Shown in pieces: positions 6,608 through 13,827 of a stretch of 16,723 nucleotides of DNA (position 1 is the first letter of the stretch; the number at the start of each line of letters is the position of its first letter). The notes under the pieces were generated by a model, which searched no databases, was not told the origin of the DNA, and worked only from the letters and a program-made list of their open reading frames with translations. This DNA comes from Firmicutes bacterium UBA1191 (GTDB lineage: Bacteria > Bacillota > Clostridia > Peptostreptococcales > Anaerovoracaceae): positions 1-16,723 of the forward strand of contig DBYH01000023.1 of NCBI GenBank assembly GCA_002310095.1, given 5' to 3'. The translations under genes were made by a program, and so were the position numbers.

Positions 6608-8144
6608 CAGAAGACGCGGAGTGATCCGCACACTGACAACAGTTGTTTTTGCGGCGGCACTGGCTCTTACGGGGACAGTGCCGTCTTTTGCTGCGGAAAG
6701 CACTTTCGAAGGCGCGGGCGAGGTTCCGGACACGACGGCGACCTCCGTCATAATGATGGACGCCGGCAGCGGCGAGATCCTCTACGAAAAGGACGCCTAC
6801 AAAAAGCGCGACCCGGCGAGCATGACCAAGATACTGAACCTGCTCGTTTGCCTGGATACTCTCAATTTCGATGAGGAAGTGACTGTAAAGACCACCACGA
6901 CAGGCGAGGGCACCGACATCAATCTTCAGAAAGGCGAGAAGATAACGATTAACAATCTCGCCTACGGAATGATGCTGGCCTCCGCCAATGACGCGGCCGA
7001 ATATCTGGGCTATCTGGCGGGCGACGGGGATATAGACGCCTTCTGCGACATGATGGATGCAAAGGCAAAAGAGCTCGGCTGCAAGAAGACTGACTACAAG
7101 AACCCTAACGGTCTGAATCCGGACAAGGTGAACAATGTAACCACTGCCTACGATCTCGCCCTGATGGTAAAAGAGGGCATGAAGAACGAGAAGTTCAGGG
7201 AGATCGTGGGAACCCGGAAGTACACCATACCGGCAACCAATAAGTCAAAGAAGAGAAAGCTCACAAACTCGAACCTGAACCTCTACAGCGAGGACATCCA
7301 GAAGGCCGCCCGCGGTGACAAGGCCACTCTGAACAAATACGTAAAGCTGTACAAGAGCGACCCATACAACTACATCCCCGAAGATGAATCCGAACTGCCG
7401 CAGATGGTTCAGGATCTTCTGAAGGAACGGGCGTCCCTGATGTACAGGCCTTGCATAGGCGTCAAGACGGGATACACAAGCACGGCAGGAGACTGCTTCG
7501 CGGGCTTTGCGGAAAAGGACGGCATGGAGATCATAGCGATCGTCATGAACGCGCCGCACACGGAGGACAAGTTCCAGGACACGAAGAAACTTTGGAAGTA
7601 CGCCTACCGGACTTTCAAAAGCTACACAGCCCAAAGCAAAGAAGATTTCGAATACCAGCTCAAGGTGAAGAGGGGCTCCCTGAGGGAAGTTGAGCTCGGA
7701 ATCAGGGACGACCTGAAGACGACCGCCCTCAAGGATGCGAAGCCTGAGGAAACCGTCACCACAGAGATAATACTCAAGGAAGAGAAGCCGATGGCTCCTC
7801 TGAAAAAAGGAACAGTAGTGGGACAGCTCGTCGCCTATGACGGCGACAAAGCCGTTTCGAAACAGGACCTGATCGCTCTGGAGACGGCGGAGAAGGGCGG
7901 ACCCCTTTCATACATAGGAATAGCGGATGAAGACGTGCCTCTGTTCCTTATCATTGTCGGCGTTGTTCTGCTGGCTCTCATCATAATCTACAGAGTCAGG
8001 ACCTCGGACAAGAGGCGCCGTCGCAAGGAGAGAAGGGAGCGCAGACGCGCGGCGGCTGAAGCCAGGGCGGCCGGAAGAGAAGGTGCGGCCGGCGGTGATA
8101 ATACCTATAAGGAAGAGAAAGATGGAGATTCCGGAGAACATTAA
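6600..8144 (+). CDS. D-alanyl-D-alanine carboxypeptidase (PBP5-type, peptidase S11)
   Basis: It trims the terminal D-Ala of peptidoglycan stem peptides outside the membrane. The 514-residue protein has an N-terminal signal peptide (MLNRRR, hydrophobic 11-28, likely cut after SFA31). All three penicillin-binding motifs are present: S74-M-T-K77, S128-A-N130 and K289-T-G291. A PBP5 C-terminal beta domain follows at about 350-435. A membrane helix at 447-464 precedes a very basic tail (KRRRRKERRERRR at 471-483) rich in Ala, Gly and Glu, in place of the usual amphipathic anchor. About 50 residues (231-282) between SxN and KTG look inserted compared with B. subtilis DacF, which is near 389 residues in total. 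It overlaps serC by 8 bases and uvrC by 23, with AAGGCGG as a plausible ribosome binding site. Which dac paralogue it is (dacA, dacB or dacF) cannot be fixed. Confidence 0.93.
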   Translation: MLNRRRGVIRTLTTVVFAAALALTGTVPSFAAESTFEGAGEVPDTTATSVIMMDAGSGEILYEKDAYKKRDPASMTKILNLLVCLDTLNFDEEVTVKTTTTGEGTDINLQKGEKITINNLAYGMMLASANDAAEYLGYLAGDGDIDAFCDMMDAKAKELGCKKTDYKNPNGLNPDKVNNVTTAYDLALMVKEGMKNEKFREIVGTRKYTIPATNKSKKRKLTNSNLNLYSEDIQKAARGDKATLNKYVKLYKSDPYNYIPEDESELPQMVQDLLKERASLMYRPCIGVKTGYTSTAGDCFAGFAEKDGMEIIAIVMNAPHTEDKFQDTKKLWKYAYRTFKSYTAQSKEDFEYQLKVKRGSLREVELGIRDDLKTTALKDAKPEETVTTEIILKEEKPMAPLKKGTVVGQLVAYDGDKAVSKQDLIALETAEKGGPLSYIGIADEDVPLFLIIVGVVLLALIIIYRVRTSDKRRRRKERRERRRAAAEARAAGREGAAGGDNTYKEEKDGDSGEH

Positions 8145-10071
8145 GGACGCTCTGAAACAGCTTCCGGACAGCCCGGGAGTTTATATCCACAAAGACAGCC
8201 TTGGCAATGTCATCTACGTTGGCAAGGCTATCAGTCTGCGCAACCGCGTGCGCCAGTATTTCCAGTCGTCCAGAAACATGGAGCCTAAGGTCAGGAGCAT
8301 GGTCAGCCAGATCAGCGAGTTCGAGTACATCACTGTCGAAAGCGAGATGGAAGCCCTGATCCTGGAGTGCAATCTGATCAAGAAGCACCGCCCTAAGTAC
8401 AACATCCTGCTCCGGGACGACAAGACATACCCGTATATAAAAGTAACTAAAGAGGAATGGCCCCGGGTCATCAAGACGAGGATCGTGCGCAAGGACGGAG
8501 GAAGCTACTTCGGACCTTACAGCGACGCGGGAGCTGTGAACAGGATCGTCGATCTGCTGAATTCCAGCTTCTCGCTGAAAAGGTGCAGCGCGGTTGCTTT
8601 TGCTCCCGGATTCAGGCCGTGCCTCAACTACCATATAAACCAGTGCAGGGGGATCTGCACCGGCGGCGTCTCCCATGACGAGTACGACGAGGCCGTGGCG
8701 GGTGCCGTGGAGTTCCTGCGTGGCCATTCGGCGCCACTGGTGAACACCATGAAGAAACGCATGAAGGAGGCTTCGGACAGCCTGGATTACGAGAAGGCCG
8801 CCGAATACCGCGACTACATCGAGGCGGCTGAGGCGCTGAACGAGACCCAGCGCGTTGTCCTGCACCACGCCAATGAAGCGGACATCGTGGTCCGCGTAGG
8901 GCAGGGGGACAAAGTCACCGATGCCTTTGCGGTATTCTCTGTGCGCGACGGGAAGCTGGTCGACAGAGAGACCTTCAGCATGGACATGACCTCTTCCATC
9001 GACGAGGACGGAGCCAGCATTCTCGAGGCGTTTCTGAACCAGCATTACAGCAGGGTGCCGGACGTGCCGCGGGAGATCATCGTGGCGGAGAATCCCTCCG
9101 GCGCGGAGGTTCTGGAGCAGTATCTCTCGGAGATCTCGGCTCACAGCGTGAAGATCATCAAACCGGAGCGGGGCGAAAAGAAGGCGCTCCTGAAGCTGGC
9201 GGTGAGCGACGCGGCGGTGCTGGCCGATTCCATAGACAGAAAAGCAAAGGCAGCCGCAGCCAGGCGCGAGGAGCTTGGTGCGGAGATCTGGGACGTGCTC
9301 TGCAGGATGCAGGCTGAAGCGGGTCCATACGACGGGCGCCAGTTCAGGGCCGAGGCTTACGATATTTCAAACACCAACGGCGTGGACACTGTCGGGGCCA
9401 TGGTCGTCTACGACGGACTCAAGGCCGACAGGCAGAGCTACAGGAAATTCCGCGTGAGGACAGTGGAGGGGCAGGACGACTACGCGTCCATGCGCGAGGT
9501 CCTGTCGCGGAGATTCCTGCGGGTGTTCAGCGGCGACGACAAGTTCGCTGTCCTGCCTGACATCATATTCATGGACGGAGGCAAAGGCCACGTGGCGACG
9601 GCTCTGGAGGTCATTGAAGCGACGGGCTTCGAGATCCCTGTGGTCGGCATGGTCAAGGACGACCGCCACAGGACCCGGGGGCTGATCGTGAGGCTGCCGG
9701 ATGGAAGCTGGGTAGAGATTCCGCTGACGGACAAACCGCTCCTCTACAAGTACATCGGCACAATGCAGGAGGAAGTCCACCGCTTCGCCATCACGTACCA
9801 CCACAAGCTCAGGAGCAAGAACCTTGAGCATTCAGTCCTTGATGACATCAAGGGCATCGGGCCGAAGAGGAGAAAGGCGCTGCTCGAAGCATTCGGAAGC
9901 GTGGAGGAGATAAAGAAGATCGCGACAGGCGCGGAGGGCGTCGGCGGCGAAGGTGTCAGCGGCGATCCGGTCGGGATACTGATGCAGGCGGAAGGCATGG
10001 ACAGGAAATCAGCTGAGAGCGTCGCGGAGTTTTTTAAGGGCGGCGCGGAGAGTCAGTCCGGCGGCAAATAG
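8122..10071 (+). CDS. uvrC: Excinuclease ABC subunit C
   Basis: The nuclease of nucleotide excision repair, which makes both incisions with UvrA/UvrB. The 649-residue protein has an N-terminal GIY-YIG domain (PGVYIH at 18-23, IYVGKA at 31-36, then ESEMEALILECN at 73-84). A UVR motif that contacts UvrB is at about 210-239 (DYEKAAEYRDYI). An RNase-H-like domain carries acidic D414 (DISNTNG) and DGGKGH at 485-490. A C-terminal helix-hairpin-helix starts at 576 (KGIGPKRRKALLEAFGS). The ATG at 8122 has GGAAG at 8111-8115 and gives the standard N-terminus; the frame is open further upstream to 8083, but that part lies within the carboxypeptidase gene. A Gly-rich stretch (GAEGVGGEGVSGDPVG) lengthens the last HhH region. 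No terminator follows, so read-through into the DUF1292 gene is possible. Confidence 0.96.
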   Translation: MEIPENIKDALKQLPDSPGVYIHKDSLGNVIYVGKAISLRNRVRQYFQSSRNMEPKVRSMVSQISEFEYITVESEMEALILECNLIKKHRPKYNILLRDDKTYPYIKVTKEEWPRVIKTRIVRKDGGSYFGPYSDAGAVNRIVDLLNSSFSLKRCSAVAFAPGFRPCLNYHINQCRGICTGGVSHDEYDEAVAGAVEFLRGHSAPLVNTMKKRMKEASDSLDYEKAAEYRDYIEAAEALNETQRVVLHHANEADIVVRVGQGDKVTDAFAVFSVRDGKLVDRETFSMDMTSSIDEDGASILEAFLNQHYSRVPDVPREIIVAENPSGAEVLEQYLSEISAHSVKIIKPERGEKKALLKLAVSDAAVLADSIDRKAKAAAARREELGAEIWDVLCRMQAEAGPYDGRQFRAEAYDISNTNGVDTVGAMVVYDGLKADRQSYRKFRVRTVEGQDDYASMREVLSRRFLRVFSGDDKFAVLPDIIFMDGGKGHVATALEVIEATGFEIPVVGMVKDDRHRTRGLIVRLPDGSWVEIPLTDKPLLYKYIGTMQEEVHRFAITYHHKLRSKNLEHSVLDDIKGIGPKRRKALLEAFGSVEEIKKIATGAEGVGGEGVSGDPVGILMQAEGMDRKSAESVAEFFKGGAESQSGGK

Positions 10072-10074
10072 TGG

Positions 10075-10103
10075 TTGTTAAAAACACCTGCTGATGATAT
10101 AGT
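10075..10103 (+). promoter_or_regulatory. Promoter of the DUF1292 gene
   Basis: TTGTTA (10075-10080) and TATAGT (10098-10103) are separated by 17 bases. TG at 10095-10096 gives an extended -10 (TGaTATAGT). This is the best-formed promoter in the window and starts right after the uvrC stop, giving a leader of about 35 bases. Confidence 0.7.
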
Positions 10104-10145
10104 AACCCTAACGAAATTGATATTATGCCGAAAGGAGAAATGAAC

Positions 10146-10430
10146 ATGGCAGACGATAAAGAATTATACGGATACGAAGAGGATGATATCATCACTCTGG
10201 AATACGACAACGGCGAAGAGGAAGAGTGCGGAATCGTCGGCGTATTCGATGTGGACGGCAAGGATTACATCGCTCTGAACCCGCTGGGAACCGGCGAAGT
10301 CTACATCTACGGATACAAAGAGTACGAAGAGGACTTCGAACTGATAGACGATCTGACTGACGCCGAGTTCGAGAAGGCTGTCAAGGAGTTCGAGAGCCTC
10401 ATCGACGCGGATCTCGTAGCCGAGCAGTAA
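10146..10430 (+). CDS. DUF1292 family small acidic protein
   Basis: A 94-residue, very acidic protein (about a third Asp/Glu) with no signal peptide or membrane segment. The pattern DIITLEYDNGEEEECGIVGVFDVDGKDYIALNPL, then EVYIYGYKEYEEDFELIDD, matches DUF1292 (the YrzB family of Firmicutes), whose function is unknown. The start at 10146 is chosen because AAAGGAG lies 8 bases upstream. ATGs at 10125 and 10140 are in frame but fall before or too near that site. In Bacillus the family sits beside ruvX/yrrK; here it follows uvrC with its own promoter and ends in a strong terminator. Confidence 0.85.
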   Translation: MADDKELYGYEEDDIITLEYDNGEEEECGIVGVFDVDGKDYIALNPLGTGEVYIYGYKEYEEDFELIDDLTDAEFEKAVKEFESLIDADLVAEQ

Positions 10431-10454
10431 ACAGAAAACTAATTAGCTGGGATG

Positions 10455-10486
10455 AAAAAAAGGCTGACGCGGGTCAGCCTTTTTTG
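10455..10486. terminator. Bidirectional terminator between the DUF1292 gene and dapB
   Basis: Stem GGCTGAC/GTCAGCC (10462-10468 with 10473-10479, 4-base loop) is extended by an A-run on the left and a T-run on the right. It therefore gives a U-tract on both strands. It lies between convergent stop codons. Confidence 0.9.
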
Positions 10487-10505
10487 TGTCGTTTTGTGTC
10501 GTTTT
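10486..10505 (+). repeat. Two tandem copies of GTGTCGTTTT
   Basis: A 10-base unit is repeated exactly twice between the terminator and the dapB stop codon, followed by a degenerate start of a third copy (GTAT). It probably arose by slippage; no function is evident. Confidence 0.7.
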
Positions 10506-10508
10506 GTA

Positions 10509-11222
10509 TTATCCGAACAGCAGCGTCTCCATGGTGTAGAGACCCGGTTCTTTTTCCACCAGTTTGCGGGCCGCGGCGATGGCGCCGTCCACCAGTATCT
10601 GGCGGCTGTCGGCCTTGTGGACGATCTCGAAGACTTCGTCATTTCCGAAGAAATCCACTTTGTGCTCGCCTGTGACTGTGCCTCCGCGGAGGGCGTGCAT
10701 GCCGATCTCGCGGCTGGTGCGCGCGCCGCAGTTGCCGCTTCTGCCGTAGACGCGCTCATACTCTCCGTCAGGATCCAGGACATCGGCCAGTGACTTGGCC
10801 GTTCCGCTCGGAGAGTCCACCTTCTTGTTATGATGGGTCTCGGTAATCTCGATGTCCCAGTCAGGAAGGGCGGCCTTGACCTGAGGCAGAATGTGCATGA
10901 ACAGATTGATGCCCAGGGAATAGTTTGAAGCCCAGATGACGGGAACCTCTTTAGCCAGCTCAGCCAGAGAGGCGTGCTGTTCCACGGTCATGTTGGTCGT
11001 TCCGCTGAGGAGCGGCGTTCCAGTGCGGGCGGCGTAGGCCACGACCCTGTCGGTCAGGGAAGGATTGCTGAAGTCCATGATGATATCCGCGATCTTCTCC
11101 GTCCCGTCCAGTTCGTTAACGTTCTCTACGTCAATGCGTTCCGCGATCTCGTCGCCTGCGGCGGTTAGGGTTTCATCTATCAGACGGCCCATGCGGCCGT
11201 AACCTGTAATCAGTACTTTCAT
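10509..11222 (-). CDS. dapB: 4-hydroxy-tetrahydrodipicolinate reductase
   Basis: It reduces the DapA product with NAD(P)H on the way to diaminopimelate and lysine. The 237-residue protein is somewhat shorter than E. coli DapB (273). The Rossmann motif G7-Y-G9-R-M-G12 opens the protein, and the family active-site signature E128-T-H-H-N-K-K-V-D-S-P-S-G-T-A is intact, with the catalytic His pair at 130-131 and Lys at 134. FSNP at 51-54 and SGTT at 73-76 are also typical. Translation starts 9 bases after the dapA stop codon. The stop TAG is itself the first part of the ribosome binding site (TAGGAGAC), so the two genes form an operon and are likely coupled. A bidirectional terminator follows. Confidence 0.96.
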   Translation of the reverse strand: MKVLITGYGRMGRLIDETLTAAGDEIAERIDVENVNELDGTEKIADIIMDFSNPSLTDRVVAYAARTGTPLLSGTTNMTVEQHASLAELAKEVPVIWASNYSLGINLFMHILPQVKAALPDWDIEITETHHNKKVDSPSGTAKSLADVLDPDGEYERVYGRSGNCGARTSREIGMHALRGGTVTGEHKVDFFGNDEVFEIVHKADSRQILVDGAIAAARKLVEKEPGLYTMETLLFG

Positions 11223-11231
11223 TATTGTCTC

Positions 11232-12125
11232 CTATATAATTCCCAGCTTCTGCATCTCAGCTCTGAGTATATCTCTGTTCTCGTCGCTCATCGGGCACAG
11301 CGGCATTCTGAATCCGCCAACTCCCATGCCTGCCATGTTCATGGCTTCCTTGATCGGAATAGGGTTGACCTCGATGAAGAAGTCGTTGATCAGAGTCATG
11401 TATTCGAGCTGCATGTCGATGGCGTGCTGGGTATCCCCGTTGAGGAAGGCGTGGGTCATCTCAACAGTCTTGTCCGGCTGCAGGTTCGCCCATACGGAGA
11501 TGCATCCTGCTCCGCCGAGAGCCATCATCGGAATCGTAATGTCGTCGTTTCCGCTCCAGATGTTGAAATCCATGTCGCGGGTTGCCTTTGCGAGTTTAGC
11601 CACGTAGCTCATGTCGCCGGTCGCTTCCTTGACGCCCGCGATGTTCGGCTTCTTGGCCAGCTCCGTCATGACGTCGATCGGGATGTTGATGCCCGTTCTG
11701 CCCGGAATGTTGTAGACGACGACCGGAACGTCCACGGAGTCAGCAACGTCCGCAATGTGGTGGTAGAGACCGGTCTTGTTGGCCTTGTTGTAGTATGGCG
11801 AAATGCAAAGCAGCGCGTCCACGCCCGCGTCCGCGAACCTTTTGGCCTTCTCGAATGACGTGCGCGTGTCGTTGGAGCCGGCGTTTGCCATGAGAGGCAT
11901 CCTGCCTTTGCATACTTCGACGCTGCGCTTGACGATCTCAAAGTCCTCTTCCCAGGTGAAGGTAGGGGACTCGCTGGTCGTACCGAGAATCAGGACACAG
12001 TCGGTCTTGTTCGCGATGTGGAATTCCAGGAGCTCCTCGAGTTTGTCGAAATTGATGCTTCCGTCTTCGTGGAATGGTGTAATCAAGGCTACCATTGAGC
12101 CTTTTATATCGAAACTGCTTGCCAT
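11232..12125 (-). CDS. dapA: 4-hydroxy-tetrahydrodipicolinate synthase
   Basis: It condenses pyruvate with aspartate semialdehyde, the first committed step to diaminopimelate and lysine. This is a 297-residue TIM-barrel protein. The Schiff-base lysine is K166 in GVKEATGD, the catalytic Tyr is Y138 in VYNIPGRTG, and T49/T50 with Y112 supply the proton relay. The usual GTTGES motif reads GTTSES here (S51 in place of Gly), a change next to the catalytic Thr pair. AGGAGGTG precedes the ATG at an ideal distance. It leads the dapA-dapB operon and is divergent from murE, which consumes the pathway product. No lysine riboswitch fits in the short leader. Confidence 0.96.
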   Translation of the reverse strand: MASSFDIKGSMVALITPFHEDGSINFDKLEELLEFHIANKTDCVLILGTTSESPTFTWEEDFEIVKRSVEVCKGRMPLMANAGSNDTRTSFEKAKRFADAGVDALLCISPYYNKANKTGLYHHIADVADSVDVPVVVYNIPGRTGINIPIDVMTELAKKPNIAGVKEATGDMSYVAKLAKATRDMDFNIWSGNDDITIPMMALGGAGCISVWANLQPDKTVEMTHAFLNGDTQHAIDMQLEYMTLINDFFIEVNPIPIKEAMNMAGMGVGGFRMPLCPMSDENRDILRAEMQKLGII

Positions 12126-12163
12126 ATCAGCACCTCCTATGCGTGTCTGTCATTTGGAAAACA

Positions 12164-12175
12164 GGGCCGAAGCCC
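12164..12175 (-). other. UUCG-tetraloop hairpin in the dapA leader
   Basis: On the minus strand GGGC-TTCG-GCCC forms a short stem closed by the very stable C(UUCG)G loop. It lies about 8 bases after the predicted transcription start and about 30 bases upstream of the ribosome binding site. It may protect the 5' end of the dapA-dapB mRNA. No alternative antiterminator pairing was seen. Confidence 0.5.
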
Positions 12176-12189
12176 ACTATCTCGTCTAA

Positions 12190-12195
12190 ATTATA
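12190..12195 (-). promoter_or_regulatory. -10 element of the dapA-dapB promoter
   Basis: A perfect TATAAT on the minus strand, within TTTGTAGTATAATTTA, a 16-base sequence identical to the core of the NCS1 transporter promoter. The -35 region is poor (TTCTGT at 17 bases). The leader would be about 57 bases. Confidence 0.6.
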
Positions 12196-12250
12196 CTACA
12201 AAACCACAAGATACAGAACTAAAGTTTCTTTAAGGATAACGGGGATAATG

Positions 12251-12259
12251 TGGTATAAT
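12251..12259 (+). promoter_or_regulatory. murE promoter (extended -10)
   Basis: TGgTATAAT, an extended -10 with a perfect hexamer at 12254-12259, without a clear -35. It points away from the dapA promoter; the two -10 boxes are about 60 bases apart in the shared gap 12126-12300. A GGAGG at 12282-12286 follows. Confidence 0.6.
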
Positions 12260-12300
12260 TAACGTGGATTTTTATGTGAATGGAGGCATTTCAATACTAT

Positions 12301-13827
12301 ATGAAGCTTTGTGAAATACTTGAAAACCTGGAATATGAAGTACTAAGAGATGGTCCGGCGGGGCTCGAAACGGAGATTTCTGGCATCGTACTGGACTCGA
12401 GAAAAGCCGAGGCGGGCTGCCTTTTCACGTGCGTGAAGGGCGCGGTCGTCGACGGACACAAGTTCGCGGCGGATGTTGCAAAGGCAGGCGCGGCGGCGAT
12501 TATCGTCGAGGATGAGATCGAGGTGCCTGAAGGGGCGGATCCTGTCGTTGTAAAGGTTCCGGACAGCCGCTACGCTCTGGCGTGCATGAGCGCGGCGTGG
12601 TTCGGACATCCGGCGGAGAAGCTGACGACCATCGGCATCACGGGAACCAAAGGCAAGACGACTACGACTTACATGGTCAAGGCCATTCTCGAGAACACGG
12701 GCCACAAGGTGGGACTCATCGGAACCATCGAAGCTATCACAGGGGCCAGGACTATTCCTGCTGCCAACACGACTCCGGAGTCATATCTGATCCAGCAGTA
12801 CTTCGCCGAGATGGTGGAGGCGGGCTGCGACAGCGTGGTCATGGAGGCTTCGTCTCAGGGATTCATGCTTCACAGAACTGCCGGATTCACTTTTGATTAC
12901 GGCATCTTCACCAACATAGAGCCTGACCACATCGGACCAAACGAGCACAGAGATTTCGAGCACTATCTGGAGTGCAAGAAGATGCTCCTGAATCAGTGCC
13001 GGGTCGGAATCGTCAACAGAGACGACGAGCATCTGGAACAGATCCTCGAGGGCGCCGGCTGTCAGATTGAGACTTACGGAATCGGAGCACCGGGAAGCGA
13101 ACCCGGAAGCGCGCCGAACGCGGCGGAGTTGGTCGATCCGGTAAGCGATCTCAGAGCCGAGGACATGGAACTGGTGTCGCGTCCGGGATATCTGGGAATA
13201 AAGTATCACGTTAAGGGCATGATGGACTTCCCTGTGGAGATTGACATACCGGGCAAGTTCAGCGTCTACAATTCGCTGACGGCCATCGCCATCTGCAGAC
13301 ACTTCGGCGTTGAACCTGAGGCGATCACCGAAGCCCTGAAGGACATTCACGTCAAAGGCAGAGTGGAACTCATCAAAGTCAGCGATGACTTTGCGCTGAT
13401 GATCGATTATGCCCACAACGCAATGGCCCTGGAAAGCCTGCTCCTGACTTTGCGAGAATATAATCCGCACAGACTGGTGACTGTATTCGGCTGCGGCGGC
13501 AACAGAGCCCGCGACAGGCGCTTCGAGATGGGAGAAGTGTCGGGGAGACTCGCCGACCTGACCATCATCACCAGCGACAATCCGAGAAACGAGGATCCGC
13601 AGGCCATCATCGACGACATCAAGACGGGCATCAGCAAAACTGACGGCAAATACATCGAGATAATAAACCGCAAAGACGCCATGAAGTACGCCATCGAACA
13701 CGGCGAGCCGGGCGATATCATTATCTGCGCCGGCAAAGGCCACGAGACGTATCAGGAAATCAACGGTGTGAAATACGATATGGACGAACGCGTTCTCATA
13801 AAGGAAATATTGGAGGAACTGAAATGA
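12301..13827 (+). CDS. murE: UDP-MurNAc-tripeptide synthetase (MurE, meso-DAP type)
   Basis: A cytoplasmic Mur ligase that adds the third amino acid to UDP-MurNAc-L-Ala-D-Glu using ATP. At 508 residues it has an N-terminal UDP-binding domain (DSRKAEAGCLFTCVKG at 32-47), the ATP loop GTKGKTTT at 115-122, NTTPES, and a C-terminal domain with DNPRNEDP starting at 426. DNPR is the signature for meso-diaminopimelate, which fits the adjacent dapA-dapB genes. In the central domain the usual 'FTNLTRDHLDYHG' reads FTNIEPDHIGPNEH, a divergent form; the carbamylated-Lys region is YLECKKML. Start: MKL at 12301 resembles B. subtilis MurE, but its GGAGG is 14 bases away. The in-frame ATG at 12280 lacks a site of its own and remains possible. 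The last codon and stop overlap the next gene as ATGA. Confidence 0.9.
   Translation: MKLCEILENLEYEVLRDGPAGLETEISGIVLDSRKAEAGCLFTCVKGAVVDGHKFAADVAKAGAAAIIVEDEIEVPEGADPVVVKVPDSRYALACMSAAWFGHPAEKLTTIGITGTKGKTTTTYMVKAILENTGHKVGLIGTIEAITGARTIPAANTTPESYLIQQYFAEMVEAGCDSVVMEASSQGFMLHRTAGFTFDYGIFTNIEPDHIGPNEHRDFEHYLECKKMLLNQCRVGIVNRDDEHLEQILEGAGCQIETYGIGAPGSEPGSAPNAAELVDPVSDLRAEDMELVSRPGYLGIKYHVKGMMDFPVEIDIPGKFSVYNSLTAIAICRHFGVEPEAITEALKDIHVKGRVELIKVSDDFALMIDYAHNAMALESLLLTLREYNPHRLVTVFGCGGNRARDRRFEMGEVSGRLADLTIITSDNPRNEDPQAIIDDIKTGISKTDGKYIEIINRKDAMKYAIEHGEPGDIIICAGKGHETYQEINGVKYDMDERVLIKEILEELK

Noticed and set aside
8083..8121. Earlier uvrC start
   Set aside because: No ribosome binding site and no homology for the extra residues; the start at 8122 has GGAAG and the standard UvrC N-terminus.
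7996..9144. Minus-strand open frame of about 380 codons opposite uvrC and the carboxypeptidase tail
   Set aside because: No family features, spans two well-supported plus-strand genes, and has no promoter or ribosome binding site.
10486..10505. CRISPR-like or functional repeat array
   Set aside because: Only two contiguous 10-base copies without spacers; best explained as slippage next to a terminator.
12126..12183. Lysine riboswitch or T-box upstream of dapA
   Set aside because: The predicted leader is about 57 bases with one short UUCG hairpin, far too small for either element, and no terminator/antiterminator pair is present.
12781..13743. Minus-strand open frame opposite murE
   Set aside because: Composition is typical of an antisense shadow in GC-rich coding DNA; murE motifs are intact on the other strand.
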